Shown here piece after piece: positions 14,949-24,634 of a stretch of 64,000 nucleotides of DNA. Origin of the DNA: G963668435 sp963668435 (GTDB lineage: Bacteria; Latescibacterota; Latescibacteria; Latescibacterales; Latescibacteraceae); NCBI GenBank assembly GCA_963668435.2, contig CAXXSC010000010.1, positions 1-64,000 of the forward strand. Direction: 5' to 3'. Position 1 is the first letter of the stretch. Each line of letters begins with the position of its first letter. Made by a program: the position numbers and the translations under genes. The notes under the pieces are model-generated. The model was not told where the DNA came from and did not search any database. It worked only from the letters and a program-made list of their open reading frames with translations.

Positions 14949-16991
14949 ATGTCATTAAAAAACGATAAAAAAACATTGTCTCTTGAACGGATCGGCCTGA
15001 GCCCTTCGGCAAAAACAACGGTACTTGCCGCTTTTGTCGGTGTACTTGGCGGTTTTGGTGCTCTCGGATTCAAACATCTCATTGGTGCAGTTACCTGGAT
15101 GTTCTGGCAGCAACACGATTTGAATCCGACGGATATTTTTTCACATGCGTGGTTTTATCGTTTTGGCATACCGGTCATTGGTGGATTGATTGTCGGCCCG
15201 TTAATTTATTTTTTTGCCAGGGAGGCAAAGGGTCACGGCGTGCCGGAAGTCATGGCGGCAGTTGTTACAAGAAACAGCATCATACGCCCTGTTGTTGTTT
15301 TGGTCAAGGCATTGGCATCTGCTATTTCTATCGGATCTGGCGGCTCGGTAGGGCGTGAAGGACCGATCGTCCAGATTGGCGCTGCAATAGCCTCGACAAC
15401 CGGTCAAGTATTCCGTCTCCGTCCGGCACAGATGAAAACGATTGTTGGCTGCGGTGTCGCCGCAGGTATCGGCGCAACATTCAACGCACCTATTGCCGGA
15501 ACACTTTTCGCTCTTGAGCTGATTGTAAGTGATTTCGGTCTGACGTCTTTCACCCCAATTATTGTTGCCGCTGTGACATCTACAGCAATAACCCGTCATT
15601 TCGAGGGCAACACACTTGCATTTTACCTTCCCCACTTTCAGATGGTTTCTGTCTGGGAACTGTTCATTTATCTCATTCTGGGACTTTTTGCAGGTGTTGT
15701 CGGATACATGTTTTCGAGATTCCTGTATGTCTGCGATGATTTTTTCAGTAACAGCAGGATCCCTGAGTGGTTCCGTCCTGCTGTCGGTGGAATGATCATT
15801 GGTTTGATCGCGCTCAAATTCCCTCATATAATGGGCGTTGGCTATGAGACAATTGCTGGTATTTTTGAAGGCCAATACTCTCTGATACTCATTCTATTCC
15901 TGGTATTCCTGAAACTCTTTGCAACCTCAGTCACAGTCGGTTCCGGTGGCTCAGGTGGTGTGTTCGCCCCTTCACTCTTTATGGGTGCGATGCTTGGTGG
16001 TGCATTCGGCATGCTGGTCAATATGCTTTTCCCGACTCTTACTGGCGCTGTTGGTGCATATGCGCTTGTCGGTATGGCCGCAGTCAACGGAGCCTGTACT
16101 CTTGCGCCTTTATCGGCAATTATCATCCTTGTCGAATTGACCGACAATTACAGCATAATTCTTCCCCTGATGCTAACCGTGGTTGTTTCCACATTTGTTG
16201 CTCGCCGAATAAGCCACGAATCTATATATACCCGCAAGCTGTCACGTCGCGGCATTTCGATGCATATGGGCGAAGATGTCAATATCCTCAAGTCTGTTGC
16301 GGTGCACGATATCGTCCGTCATGATGAGGCAGTAATCGATACCGGCAAGGAATTTGAAGATCTCATGAATCTTGCTCTCACAAAACATCGCAACGTGATT
16401 TTTACTGTCGACGAGAATAATAAATACGTTGGCCTCATAACACTGTTACATTTGAAGTATGCGTTGTCTGATCCCACAAAATACGGTCAGCATAAAAGTA
16501 TCGATGATTTCATCGAACTGTCACCTTCTGTAAATTACAATGATACACTCGATACTGTTTTGACCGTGTTCGGTGAATATGGCTATGATCGCTTGCCAGT
16601 TGTGAACGATAAAAATGAAATCTGTGGATCGGTTGTCCTTGGCGATGTCGTTGCGCAGTACAACAGGGAGGTCTCGAACAGGAATATTGCCATTGAACTG
16701 GGTGCTGTAATTCACAGCGCTGATCAGTCCGACAGACTGAAACTCAGCGGCGAGGTAGTTGTGACCGAAATTCCGGTTCCGAAATGGATGGATGGTAAGA
16801 CTATAGAAGAAATCGGCATTAGGAAAAAATACGGTGTCTCAATTTTTCTTGTAAATGAGGTTTACGAGAGAAAAGAACCTGTTATGGTGACACCGAGCGC
16901 AAAATATGTTCTCAAAGACGGCAATATTCTGCTTGTTAGTGGCAGTGAAAAAGATATTGACAGGGTGGTTCGCGGTCAGGAAAACGCTTAA
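14949..16991 (+). CDS. CLC chloride channel/antiporter with CBS pair and RCK_C domain
   Basis: A 680-residue protein. Residues 1-430 form the CLC membrane domain with the anion-path motifs KGHGVPEV, GSGGSVGREGPIVQ (containing the gating glutamate of GREGP) and GSGGSGGVFAPSLF. Presence of the gating glutamate is compatible with chloride/proton exchange. Two CBS domains follow (about 450-585, with DIVRHDEAVID and YDRLPVVNDKNEICGSVV), which usually bind nucleotides. The C-terminal 90 residues form a TrkA-C/RCK_C domain (VTEIPVPKWMDGKTIEE). Ligand-controlled chloride or acid handling is likely. No clear ribosome binding site is seen before the ATG. Confidence 0.94.
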   Translation: MSLKNDKKTLSLERIGLSPSAKTTVLAAFVGVLGGFGALGFKHLIGAVTWMFWQQHDLNPTDIFSHAWFYRFGIPVIGGLIVGPLIYFFAREAKGHGVPEVMAAVVTRNSIIRPVVVLVKALASAISIGSGGSVGREGPIVQIGAAIASTTGQVFRLRPAQMKTIVGCGVAAGIGATFNAPIAGTLFALELIVSDFGLTSFTPIIVAAVTSTAITRHFEGNTLAFYLPHFQMVSVWELFIYLILGLFAGVVGYMFSRFLYVCDDFFSNSRIPEWFRPAVGGMIIGLIALKFPHIMGVGYETIAGIFEGQYSLILILFLVFLKLFATSVTVGSGGSGGVFAPSLFMGAMLGGAFGMLVNMLFPTLTGAVGAYALVGMAAVNGACTLAPLSAIIILVELTDNYSIILPLMLTVVVSTFVARRISHESIYTRKLSRRGISMHMGEDVNILKSVAVHDIVRHDEAVIDTGKEFEDLMNLALTKHRNVIFTVDENNKYVGLITLLHLKYALSDPTKYGQHKSIDDFIELSPSVNYNDTLDTVLTVFGEYGYDRLPVVNDKNEICGSVVLGDVVAQYNREVSNRNIAIELGAVIHSADQSDRLKLSGEVVVTEIPVPKWMDGKTIEEIGIRKKYGVSIFLVNEVYERKEPVMVTPSAKYVLKDGNILLVSGSEKDIDRVVRGQENA

Positions 16992-17003
16992 GTTACCTGG
17001 CCG

Positions 17004-18242
17004 TTACACCTGGCTGAGATAGTAACTCGGGTTGATGTGATACAGACGATGATCAAGGCCGCATTTCACTTTTCCGTACACACCTTTATCTGTTTGCAGA
17101 TCGACAAGTTCCCAATTCCCCCGAGCAATAATAACACCCGGATCGTCAGTTTTCAGTTTGTCGTTGGATTTGAATTTTCTTTTTGTCTGGAAAATGACAA
17201 CGACAGGACGAAGCGGATCATCTTTATTCTGATCAGCCACCAGCCCAAGTTTTCCGCTTGTCAGCTCCACCATGTTGCCAACAGGGAAGGCGCCGATGTG
17301 CTTGATGAAAATTCGGGCAATCTTGGGATCGAATTGCGTTCCTGCCGATTTTAAGATTTCGGCATTGACCATATGTGGTGGAATACCCTGGCGATGTGGG
17401 CGGGATGACGACATGGCGTTATAGACATCTGCAATGGAGAACAGCTTGGATATGGAATGTATTTCGTCGCCCCTGAGTCCTTCAGGGTACCCGCTTCCGT
17501 CGAAACGTTCATGATGCTGAAGTATGACTGTGCGGATCAAGGGATCAGTAACATTGTTGTTTTTGAGAAAATCCACGGTGTACTGCGGGTGTTTTTTTAC
17601 CTGCTCGATCTCTTTTTTTGATAATCCTGAGGGACGTGTTATCATTTTTGACGGGAAACTTGTCATACCAAGATCGGCAAGCATTACACCTGTTCCAAAA
17701 CGCTTGATGTCGGTATAGTTCAGCTTAAGGGAGGTAGCGACAGAAAGGCATAAAATTGTTGTGTTGACCGAATGCGCGTAGTTGTACTCGGAAATACCAA
17801 GAAGGCGCACCATTGCAATCAGTATGTCGACATGGTTCTCGACAAACAGAATTATGTCCTTAAGGAGATTGGATACAATTTCTTCTTTCAGAAGATTCCT
17901 CGATGTCATGTTGTTCGAGGCGATATTGGTGATAGAGGAAATGAATTTGTTGGAATAACGCGATATGATTGCGTCAGTTGCCGCCGTGCTTCGATTCTTT
18001 CCGGCAGTATCTTCCCATTTTTTCTGATCGAGGAGAGTCAGAAATGTGTCGCTTCCCGTTTCTGTGTCTATTTCAACAGTACGGACTCCAGCGCCGATAA
18101 GACGTCGAATCTGGGATTCGCTGGTTATCATGGTATCAGCCTGAAGCAGGAGAATGCGCCTGCCGTCTTTTTCACCGTAAGCGGAATTGGCCAAACGCAT
18201 GCCCACACGAAGCTTCGTTATATCTATTTTCTTGATTGCCAC
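17004..18242 (-). CDS. HD-GYP domain protein with degenerate HD site
   Basis: The N-terminal part (about 1-110) matches the DUF3391-type domain often fused to HD-GYP (KKIDITKLRVGMRLANS). The C-terminal part is HD-GYP, the cyclic-di-GMP phosphodiesterase family: HSVNTT, KKHPQYT, LQHHERFDGSGYPEGLRG and IADVYNAM. At the signature position LHDIGK this protein reads LADLGM, so the HD histidine ligand and the catalytic lysine are both lost. It may bind but not cleave cyclic di-GMP. GTG 18242 is chosen because GGAG sits six bases upstream on this strand; a longer frame reaches 18293. It converges with the CLC gene. Confidence 0.88.
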   Translation of the reverse strand: MAIKKIDITKLRVGMRLANSAYGEKDGRRILLLQADTMITSESQIRRLIGAGVRTVEIDTETGSDTFLTLLDQKKWEDTAGKNRSTAATDAIISRYSNKFISSITNIASNNMTSRNLLKEEIVSNLLKDIILFVENHVDILIAMVRLLGISEYNYAHSVNTTILCLSVATSLKLNYTDIKRFGTGVMLADLGMTSFPSKMITRPSGLSKKEIEQVKKHPQYTVDFLKNNNVTDPLIRTVILQHHERFDGSGYPEGLRGDEIHSISKLFSIADVYNAMSSSRPHRQGIPPHMVNAEILKSAGTQFDPKIARIFIKHIGAFPVGNMVELTSGKLGLVADQNKDDPLRPVVVIFQTKRKFKSNDKLKTDDPGVIIARGNWELVDLQTDKGVYGKVKCGLDHRLYHINPSYYLSQV

Positions 18243-18381
18243 GCTGATCTCCGTAATAACGCAGTTTGATAAAGACTTTACAATGAATGGCAAAAGATGT
18301 ATTTTTCAACGATGTTGAAGGATACATTACCAAACATATAAATAAATACTTAACAATGAAAAAATCAAGTAGAGACAGCAA

Positions 18382-20217
18382 ATGAATTGTCAACATACCT
18401 TAAAAAATAACAATCATGTTTCTTCTATTCTTTTTCTATCGGCATTCATCCTGTTTGTCTTGAGTTTTTCTTTTCCCGTAACTGCAGAAAAATTATATCG
18501 TTTCGATGATATTGTTGTCAAGGGCGAGGGCGCATCCAGAAGTCTCCTTGCTCATGGAAGCATGCTCACTGTCATCGACAGAGATGAAATCGAAAATATG
18601 GGTGCTGATTCTATCTCCGATATTCTTTCACACATTTCTTCGATAAAAGTTTCAGAACGGGGAACTCCCGGAAGTCAGGCCGATCTTTCAATGCGTGGAT
18701 CAACATATGATTCGGTACTTCTGCTTGTGGACGGTGTCAGGATGCATGATCCGCAAACCGGACATTTTACTTTCGATCTTCCCTATGATTTAAACACCGT
18801 GGATCACATCGAAATCCTGTCAGCCGGTTCCGCTGGAAAATACGGTGCTTCTGCCTCGGGCGGTATAATAAATATTGTCACCAGGAAAGAAGGGCCGACC
18901 ACAAGCGGTTCTTTGCGTGCCGGATCATTCGGTTACGGAAAAACGTCATCGTCCGCTTATACAATAATCGGCAATTCAAAAGTCGGCATCAACTTCAATG
19001 TTTTAAGAAGCGACGGCTACCGCAAGGGCAGTGATATCGAAAGCGGTGCATTCGCTTTAAACGGCAGCACACAGGCACGTTCAATGAAATTGGACTGGAG
19101 CGCCGGATTGATAAAAAAGCGTTTTGGCGCGGCTGATTTTTACGGCGCCTGGCCTTCCTATGAGAAAACCATGACTGTTCATGCCACAGTCAACGCGGTA
19201 CATGTCTTCGATTCCTCGTCGCTATTACGTTTTCGGATTTCGTCACGTGGTCATGAGGATGATTACATGCTTCTCCGTGACAATCCTTTATATTATCGCA
19301 ACACACATTACAGCCGTTCCATGCTTTTTGCTTCCGAGTATCTGAAATCATCCAGTTTCGGTGAAATTCTTTTTGGCGCGGAAACAGAAAGAGTCGGCAT
19401 TACGAGCGGAAGTCTCGGCAATCATGGCGATGTCTCAACTGCGCTTTATAGCGAGATAGGTACAAGCTTCAATGTAGTCGACCTTTCCGCTTCGATGCGT
19501 ATGGAGAAAACAATTACCGGAGATGTGGTTTTCTCGCCAGGTTTTGGTGCAGTCCTTCCCGCAGGAAAAAAAACAAGATTACGACTTCGCGCCGAGCGTC
19601 TTTTCCGTTCTCCGACCTATACCGAACTTTATTATGCGAGCCCTTCCAACCTTGGCAATCCTAAGCTCAAATCCGAGAAAAGCGACTGCATTGAAATCGG
19701 CGCAGATACCGCTTTTTCAAACATAACAGTGGCCACGTCCTTTTTTGGCAAACGAAGTCATGATGTTATCGACTGGATACGCCCTGACAGCGGCAGTCCT
19801 TGGTGTGCGGCAAATCACGCTACTGTCGAAACGCTCGGTATCGAATGCGCAACAACATATCATATCACAGAACGCTGGCGTGCAAATTCATCTTTGACGG
19901 TCCTTGACCAGCGAGTGTCGGGACGACAGGGAATAGAATCCAAATATGCCTTGAATGCACCTGATGATACAATCGCTGTTTCGCTATTCGGTCCGATGAC
20001 CAATACAATCAGGACAACAATCGGATTACGCCATGAACAAGGTGGATATGGCGGGGACAGGACACCGGTCTCAATCGGCATTTCACAGGCATTTGGCTCT
20101 GCGACAGCGAGAATATCGGCTGAAAATGTTCTGAATGAGCATTATTATGACTTCCCGGGTCTGCCCGCTCCGGGGCGATGGCTTTACGCTGGTATCGATT
20201 ACAACGTAACACCCTAA
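18382..20217 (+). CDS. TonB-dependent outer-membrane receptor (BtuB-like)
   Basis: A 611-residue protein with a signal peptide ending near PVTA, a TonB-box-like FDDIVVKG, a plug domain (residues about 50-165: VIDRDEIENMGADSISDIL, MRGSTYDSVLLLVDGVRM, GASASGGIINIVTRKEG) and a beta-barrel to the C terminus. It imports a scarce ligand (cobalamin, siderophore or glycan) across the outer membrane with TonB energy. Plug and size resemble BtuB-type receptors, but no cobalamin riboswitch is visible upstream, so the ligand is unassigned. The C terminus does not end in the usual Phe/Trp (it ends VTP). Confidence 0.92.
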   Translation: MNCQHTLKNNNHVSSILFLSAFILFVLSFSFPVTAEKLYRFDDIVVKGEGASRSLLAHGSMLTVIDRDEIENMGADSISDILSHISSIKVSERGTPGSQADLSMRGSTYDSVLLLVDGVRMHDPQTGHFTFDLPYDLNTVDHIEILSAGSAGKYGASASGGIINIVTRKEGPTTSGSLRAGSFGYGKTSSSAYTIIGNSKVGINFNVLRSDGYRKGSDIESGAFALNGSTQARSMKLDWSAGLIKKRFGAADFYGAWPSYEKTMTVHATVNAVHVFDSSSLLRFRISSRGHEDDYMLLRDNPLYYRNTHYSRSMLFASEYLKSSSFGEILFGAETERVGITSGSLGNHGDVSTALYSEIGTSFNVVDLSASMRMEKTITGDVVFSPGFGAVLPAGKKTRLRLRAERLFRSPTYTELYYASPSNLGNPKLKSEKSDCIEIGADTAFSNITVATSFFGKRSHDVIDWIRPDSGSPWCAANHATVETLGIECATTYHITERWRANSSLTVLDQRVSGRQGIESKYALNAPDDTIAVSLFGPMTNTIRTTIGLRHEQGGYGGDRTPVSIGISQAFGSATARISAENVLNEHYYDFPGLPAPGRWLYAGIDYNVTP

Positions 20218-20282
20218 ACCTTTCACGTGAAAAATGCGTCACATATACAGGACGCTGTCAAAACGGCGGCGCCGGAGGTAAG

Positions 20283-21953
20283 ATGAAAAGAACCTTATCA
20301 TGCCTGCTTATCTTTTGTTTTCTGTCTGTTGGAACGTCACACTCTGCCGCGACAAATTATCTTCCGAACGGGCATCGTGTATACGCTTTTCTCGAACGGA
20401 TGGAGCAGAAAACAATTGTCAAAGGCATGCACTTTTCTACTAAACCACTTACACGGGCTGAGGCCGCAACGTTCCTTTATGCAATTGAGGACAATTCTGC
20501 AGCGCTGACAAAAATAGAAAAAGAGGAGTTGTCCTGCCTTAAAAGGGAGTTTCGATTCGATAAAAATATCCAAGATGATTTTGACGCGCATGATAAGGGC
20601 AAACACCCATTGCTGCCTTCGATCCTCGGAGACTATTTCTACAGGAACCGACGAAATCTTTTCTCAACAGGTGCAGAAGATTATTCTCTTTTCCTCGATC
20701 CCGTCCTTGTTCGAGAGGCACGTTTTGCGGAACAACCAGGCAGTTCCGCAGATGACAATGTATTTACAGCGACGAATGGTTTTGTCATGAGAGGCACTGT
20801 TGGCGGACGTATCGGGTACCGTATCGATGTCCGCGATTCAAAAGAGTGGGGTGATCGCGTTTATCCGGAAAATACCGCAACGACTATGCCGGGACGCGGC
20901 TTTGCCTCTTTCAAGGAGGACAGTGCCGAATTTGATGAAACATACGCCCATGTGACCTATTCTCATGGCCCGTTTGTTGTCAGCTACGGCCGCGACAGGA
21001 CAGTATGGGGCAGGGGATCGTCAGGATCGCTGCTTTTATCCGATTATGGCGCTCCATATGACCTTTTGAAAGTTGAGACCTCATTCTGGAACATCAAGTA
21101 CCTGTTCTTTACCGGTGAATTGAAACAGTATCCGGCTATTGCACGTTTTTATTATCCCGGTGCAGAAGACTCTCCGGCAGATTCTGTAGAAGTTCAGAAA
21201 TACATATCCGGCCACCGCCTTGACATTAACCTCGGCAGCAGACTGAATATCGGACTTCACGAAACTGTGGTTTTCTCCGGACGCCACAACTGGTCATATC
21301 TCAATCCGGTCATGTTCCTCAAGGGAGCTGAACACGCCAACGGCGACCATGATAATGCGGCGATGGGCATGGATTTCCGGTATATAGTCGTGCCCACTGT
21401 ATCAATCTATGGCGAAATGCTCATTGACGACGTTACAACCAGCAAACTCGGCTCTTCATGGTACGGGAACAAACTGGCGTGGCAGGTGGGTGCACTAACC
21501 ACTGATCCATTAAGGTTGAATGACTCATCGGCGAGGATAGAGTATACGCACATCAATCCCTGGGTATATACGCACAGATATGCAATTAACAGTTATACTC
21601 ATTACGGAGATGTTCTTGGGCATTATCTTGGGCCCAACACCGAACTTATAAACGGCAGTTTTGAAAAGTATCTGCACAGACGCCTCAAGGTTTCACTGGA
21701 TTTTAAGCGAAGTATCAGCGGCGAAAATACCGCCTCAAAAAATGTCGGAGGCGACCCCCTCGACGGTTACAGTCAAGGCGACTCCAAAGAAGCTGATTTC
21801 CTTGCGGGTAACAGTGTCGAATATTCCCGCATCGGACTTGCACTTCGTTACGAACCGGCATGGCAGTGTTTTATCAGTTTGGCCTATGCGCGCGAAACGA
21901 TAAATGATGATTCGGGAAATGTCTATATGCTTTCATTTGGATTGAACGAATAA
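20283..21953 (+). CDS. Capsule assembly Wzi-family outer-membrane protein
   Basis: A 556-residue exported protein with signal peptide MKRTLSCLLIFCFLSVGTSH. The repetitive amphipathic strands and the motif SYGRDRTVWGRGSSGSLLLS match Wzi/capsule-assembly beta-barrels, which anchor surface polysaccharide. ATG 20283 has GGAGG (20274-20278) four bases upstream; the frame opens earlier but overlaps the receptor gene. An N-terminal LTRAEAATFLYAIED segment resembles an SLH-like helix. It lies 65 bases after the receptor gene and in the same direction, fitting an envelope gene cluster. Confidence 0.82.
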   Translation: MKRTLSCLLIFCFLSVGTSHSAATNYLPNGHRVYAFLERMEQKTIVKGMHFSTKPLTRAEAATFLYAIEDNSAALTKIEKEELSCLKREFRFDKNIQDDFDAHDKGKHPLLPSILGDYFYRNRRNLFSTGAEDYSLFLDPVLVREARFAEQPGSSADDNVFTATNGFVMRGTVGGRIGYRIDVRDSKEWGDRVYPENTATTMPGRGFASFKEDSAEFDETYAHVTYSHGPFVVSYGRDRTVWGRGSSGSLLLSDYGAPYDLLKVETSFWNIKYLFFTGELKQYPAIARFYYPGAEDSPADSVEVQKYISGHRLDINLGSRLNIGLHETVVFSGRHNWSYLNPVMFLKGAEHANGDHDNAAMGMDFRYIVVPTVSIYGEMLIDDVTTSKLGSSWYGNKLAWQVGALTTDPLRLNDSSARIEYTHINPWVYTHRYAINSYTHYGDVLGHYLGPNTELINGSFEKYLHRRLKVSLDFKRSISGENTASKNVGGDPLDGYSQGDSKEADFLAGNSVEYSRIGLALRYEPAWQCFISLAYARETINDDSGNVYMLSFGLNE

Positions 21954-21975
21954 AGTTGGAATAGCGGAGGAAGAT

Positions 21976-22176
21976 ATGGCACGTATCAAAATGGATGTGA
22001 TTGTCGAGGATCTTGATGAGAATTTCGGACGGGTTCTCAAGGCTGTTGTCGACGAGTTCGCGCCCGGAAACGAGGCGAAGCCTCGCGATATTCTCCGGGT
22101 TTTCAGAACGCGTCTCGAACGTGGTTTTGAAAACTGGGAACATGTCTCTGACCGTGCTGTTAATTCCGGATACTGA
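21976..22176 (+). CDS. Small hypothetical protein, 66 aa
   Basis: No family recognised. It is soluble, charged and predicted helical (EDLDENFGRVLKAVVDEF, RVFRTRLERGFENWEHV), with no signal peptide. GGAGGA (21966-21971) just before the ATG and its position between two same-strand genes support it as real. A cytosolic helper of the surrounding envelope operon is possible, but there is no direct evidence. Confidence 0.65.
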   Translation: MARIKMDVIVEDLDENFGRVLKAVVDEFAPGNEAKPRDILRVFRTRLERGFENWEHVSDRAVNSGY

Positions 22177-22217
22177 TTTTTGTTATAGAATGATACATTG
22201 TGTTTTGCGGGGTTCTG

Positions 22218-24377
22218 ATGAAGCGTATTCTTAATATTGTATCTTTGACTATTCTCTTTTCTTTTCTTGTTGCCGTCGACAGTTTTGCCGAAACTGAGCT
22301 GCTGTATTCTATCAACATATCCGCAAACACCGCCGGTTCTCACGAAAACCTTTCCCGTAAGGCTCAATTCCTTGAGGACCACGTTGCTGAAAATATACTC
22401 AATATCAGTTATGGTTCACTCCTCGGACAGACTAAGATTGTTTCCAACGACAAGGGCGTCTTATTCCTGAGAACAGCACGTGACGCGGGAATTAAATGCG
22501 TTATTCCCGGAGAAGGCGAGCTGTCACAGGGTGCCGAAACATTCCGGATGCTGACTGCATATTCAGATATCCCCGACTTTGTTGCCGCCAATATCTTGGA
22601 CGAGCGTTCCCGCGCTCATCTTGTGAAGCCGTATCTGATGACTCATATGTCTGATCTGAAGATCTGTTTTGTCGGTATGGCTGATACAAAGATAATCGGA
22701 AAACTTCCCGACAAAACGATTCTTGGCATTGACATCCTCCCCGAGTTGGAAGCATATGACAACATTGCCGAGGAGATTAAGGCGCAACACCCTGACAGAA
22801 TTATCCTTACTGGCAGTTTTGACAGGGAAATGGTGGGGCAGATTGCCGCAAAACACCCGGATATTGACACATATATCACCAGAAATCGTACTGGCGGATT
22901 TAAAAGCGGTGATGTGTTAACAGAAAGCGTATTGATTGGCGGAAAGCCTGTATTTATTGCTGATGACTCGGCCGGGTTGATTTCCACGTTTGCTGTCAGC
23001 CGTGAGGGTGAGGTCGAGACAAGTGAGTTTTATTCGACCAATATATCTAAAACACCTCTCAAAACAGCTTTGCTGAAAAGAATGACCAGCGTTATCGAAT
23101 CCTTGAAAAAACAGGAGCGTGAGGAAACGGAGATTATTCTGAGCGGTCAGACAATTACTACCATACTCAAAGAGCAGTTCGATGTCGACAGTATAGCACT
23201 GGAACGTCAGGCGCTCTATTATTATCCGCTCGGTGACAGCCTGTCTCTTTTCAACCTTCCCCAGCTTGTTAAACGCAACCGCCGTCTTGAGATCATTACG
23301 GTTACGGGACATCAGCTGAAAACAGCTCTTTCCATGAGCAATAACAGTTTTGATAACAGTATCAAACTTCACATCGCCGGAATTTCTGATGACGGCAAGA
23401 TCGATGACATACCGCTGCAGGATGATCGCGAGTACTCGGTACTGACAAGCGCATTTCTTGCCAAAGGCGGGAACGGCTATCACAGCCTTGAAGAACGTCT
23501 GTCGTCACGTCCGTTAACAACAACGCTATATGAGTCTGTCGAACATTATCTTCTCGAAAAAGATGAGCGCATCCGGGAGGCGATGAAAAAGAAAATATGG
23601 GCCCTTTCGATGAACCTCGAAATCGGTTCAAACTTCAACAGAACTAATGTCGATCATGACAAACCCTTGTATGGAACTTCTCCGCCTAAAGCACTGCATA
23701 CACTTGAAGATCTTTTTACGGGTTATTTCCAGATATCATCCTGGGATGATCGTTTTACAGTGACAAAAAAGAAGCATTATTATGAGGCACGCCTCAGGGC
23801 TCGCTATCTTCGGTCAGGCTATCGAAAATCAGATGGAGACATCAGCTATGGCGAAGGTCAGGACTTGCTTCAGCTTTACCACAAATACACGTATGACATT
23901 TCGAGTTTTAAAACCAAACCTTTTGTCGGCATCGATATGTTTTCCGAGCTTTATTATCCTTTCGGCCGTCACCCGTTCATTGCATCCGCCCGTACCGGCC
24001 TGTCGCGTGAGATCAAGTCTCTTATGAATATGGTAATCGAGCTCAGTCTTGACGGTACACGTGACTATACAAAAAACGAAACGACGTTCGGTACGACGAA
24101 TACAATGCGCATGAACAAGTCTTTTCCTGCCAAGGGACTTCTGACAGCCCCAACCAAACTATCAATCGACGCCCGAATGACCTGGAATCCCATGGCGCGG
24201 TATCACATGGCTTTTTATCTCATAAACAATAATAAAATCGATGTTCAAGTTTGGAAAAAATTCAATTTGACGTTCCATGTCACAAGCTATTTTTATCGCG
24301 ACACGCAATATCGGAAAATTGCATCGGCATTTACCTACAACGTCCTGCTCAATTACAAGATGGACTGGAAAATCTGA
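22218..24377 (+). CDS. Degenerate 5'-nucleotidase fused to a beta-rich C-terminal domain
   Basis: A 719-residue exported protein (signal MKRILNIVSLTILFSFLVAVDSF is cleaved near SFA-E). Residues about 25-270 align with 5'-nucleotidase/metallophosphatase domains, but the metal motifs are gone: GNHE is replaced by GEGELS and the later His motifs by ILTGSFDREM and ITRNRTG. The 5'-nucleotidase C-terminal substrate domain follows (YPLGDSLSLFNLP, ITVTGHQLKTAL, AFLAKGGNGYHSLEE). The last ~220 residues are alternating beta strands (FVGIDMFSELYYPFGR, YKMDWKI at the end), like a small outer-membrane barrel. Function is probably binding rather than hydrolysis. ATG 22218 follows GGGG by four bases. Confidence 0.75.
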   Translation: MKRILNIVSLTILFSFLVAVDSFAETELLYSINISANTAGSHENLSRKAQFLEDHVAENILNISYGSLLGQTKIVSNDKGVLFLRTARDAGIKCVIPGEGELSQGAETFRMLTAYSDIPDFVAANILDERSRAHLVKPYLMTHMSDLKICFVGMADTKIIGKLPDKTILGIDILPELEAYDNIAEEIKAQHPDRIILTGSFDREMVGQIAAKHPDIDTYITRNRTGGFKSGDVLTESVLIGGKPVFIADDSAGLISTFAVSREGEVETSEFYSTNISKTPLKTALLKRMTSVIESLKKQEREETEIILSGQTITTILKEQFDVDSIALERQALYYYPLGDSLSLFNLPQLVKRNRRLEIITVTGHQLKTALSMSNNSFDNSIKLHIAGISDDGKIDDIPLQDDREYSVLTSAFLAKGGNGYHSLEERLSSRPLTTTLYESVEHYLLEKDERIREAMKKKIWALSMNLEIGSNFNRTNVDHDKPLYGTSPPKALHTLEDLFTGYFQISSWDDRFTVTKKKHYYEARLRARYLRSGYRKSDGDISYGEGQDLLQLYHKYTYDISSFKTKPFVGIDMFSELYYPFGRHPFIASARTGLSREIKSLMNMVIELSLDGTRDYTKNETTFGTTNTMRMNKSFPAKGLLTAPTKLSIDARMTWNPMARYHMAFYLINNNKIDVQVWKKFNLTFHVTSYFYRDTQYRKIASAFTYNVLLNYKMDWKI

Positions 24378-24634
24378 TGAAAAGTACGCGCATGAAAAAA
24401 GAGCTTCTCGCTTTGGCTGAACGCCTCGGTATCGAGGTTCGATTTTCACCGATTGCGCCGTCCGGCCTTTGCTCCATCAAAGGGGAGCAGGTCCTCTATA
24501 TCAACACAACACTCGACAGTTCCGCTGTTGTCGAGTTTCTAATCCATGAGCTGAGAAAAATGAATATTGATGATATTTATATACTTCCCGGACTGAGAGC
24601 GGCACTTGAAAAAGATGGTGGTGATGATGTCTAA
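24377..24634 (+). CDS. Small conserved hypothetical protein, 85 aa
   Basis: No named family. The sequence KKELLALAERLGIEVRF...GLCSIKGEQVLYIN resembles a widespread family of uncharacterised 80-90-aa proteins in Bacteroidota-like genomes. It has no signal peptide or membrane segment. ATG 24377 overlaps the upstream TGA by one base and the next gene starts inside its last codons, so it is coupled on both sides. An alternative ATG at 24392 (MKKELL) is possible. Confidence 0.7.
   Translation: MKSTRMKKELLALAERLGIEVRFSPIAPSGLCSIKGEQVLYINTTLDSSAVVEFLIHELRKMNIDDIYILPGLRAALEKDGGDDV

Noticed and set aside
15201..15875. A 224-codon open frame opposite the CLC gene
   Set aside because: It lies within conserved CLC membrane coding sequence and has no motif or start signal.
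18294..18381. A cobalamin riboswitch before the BtuB-like receptor
   Set aside because: The gap is only about 90 bases and has no conserved B12-box sequence.
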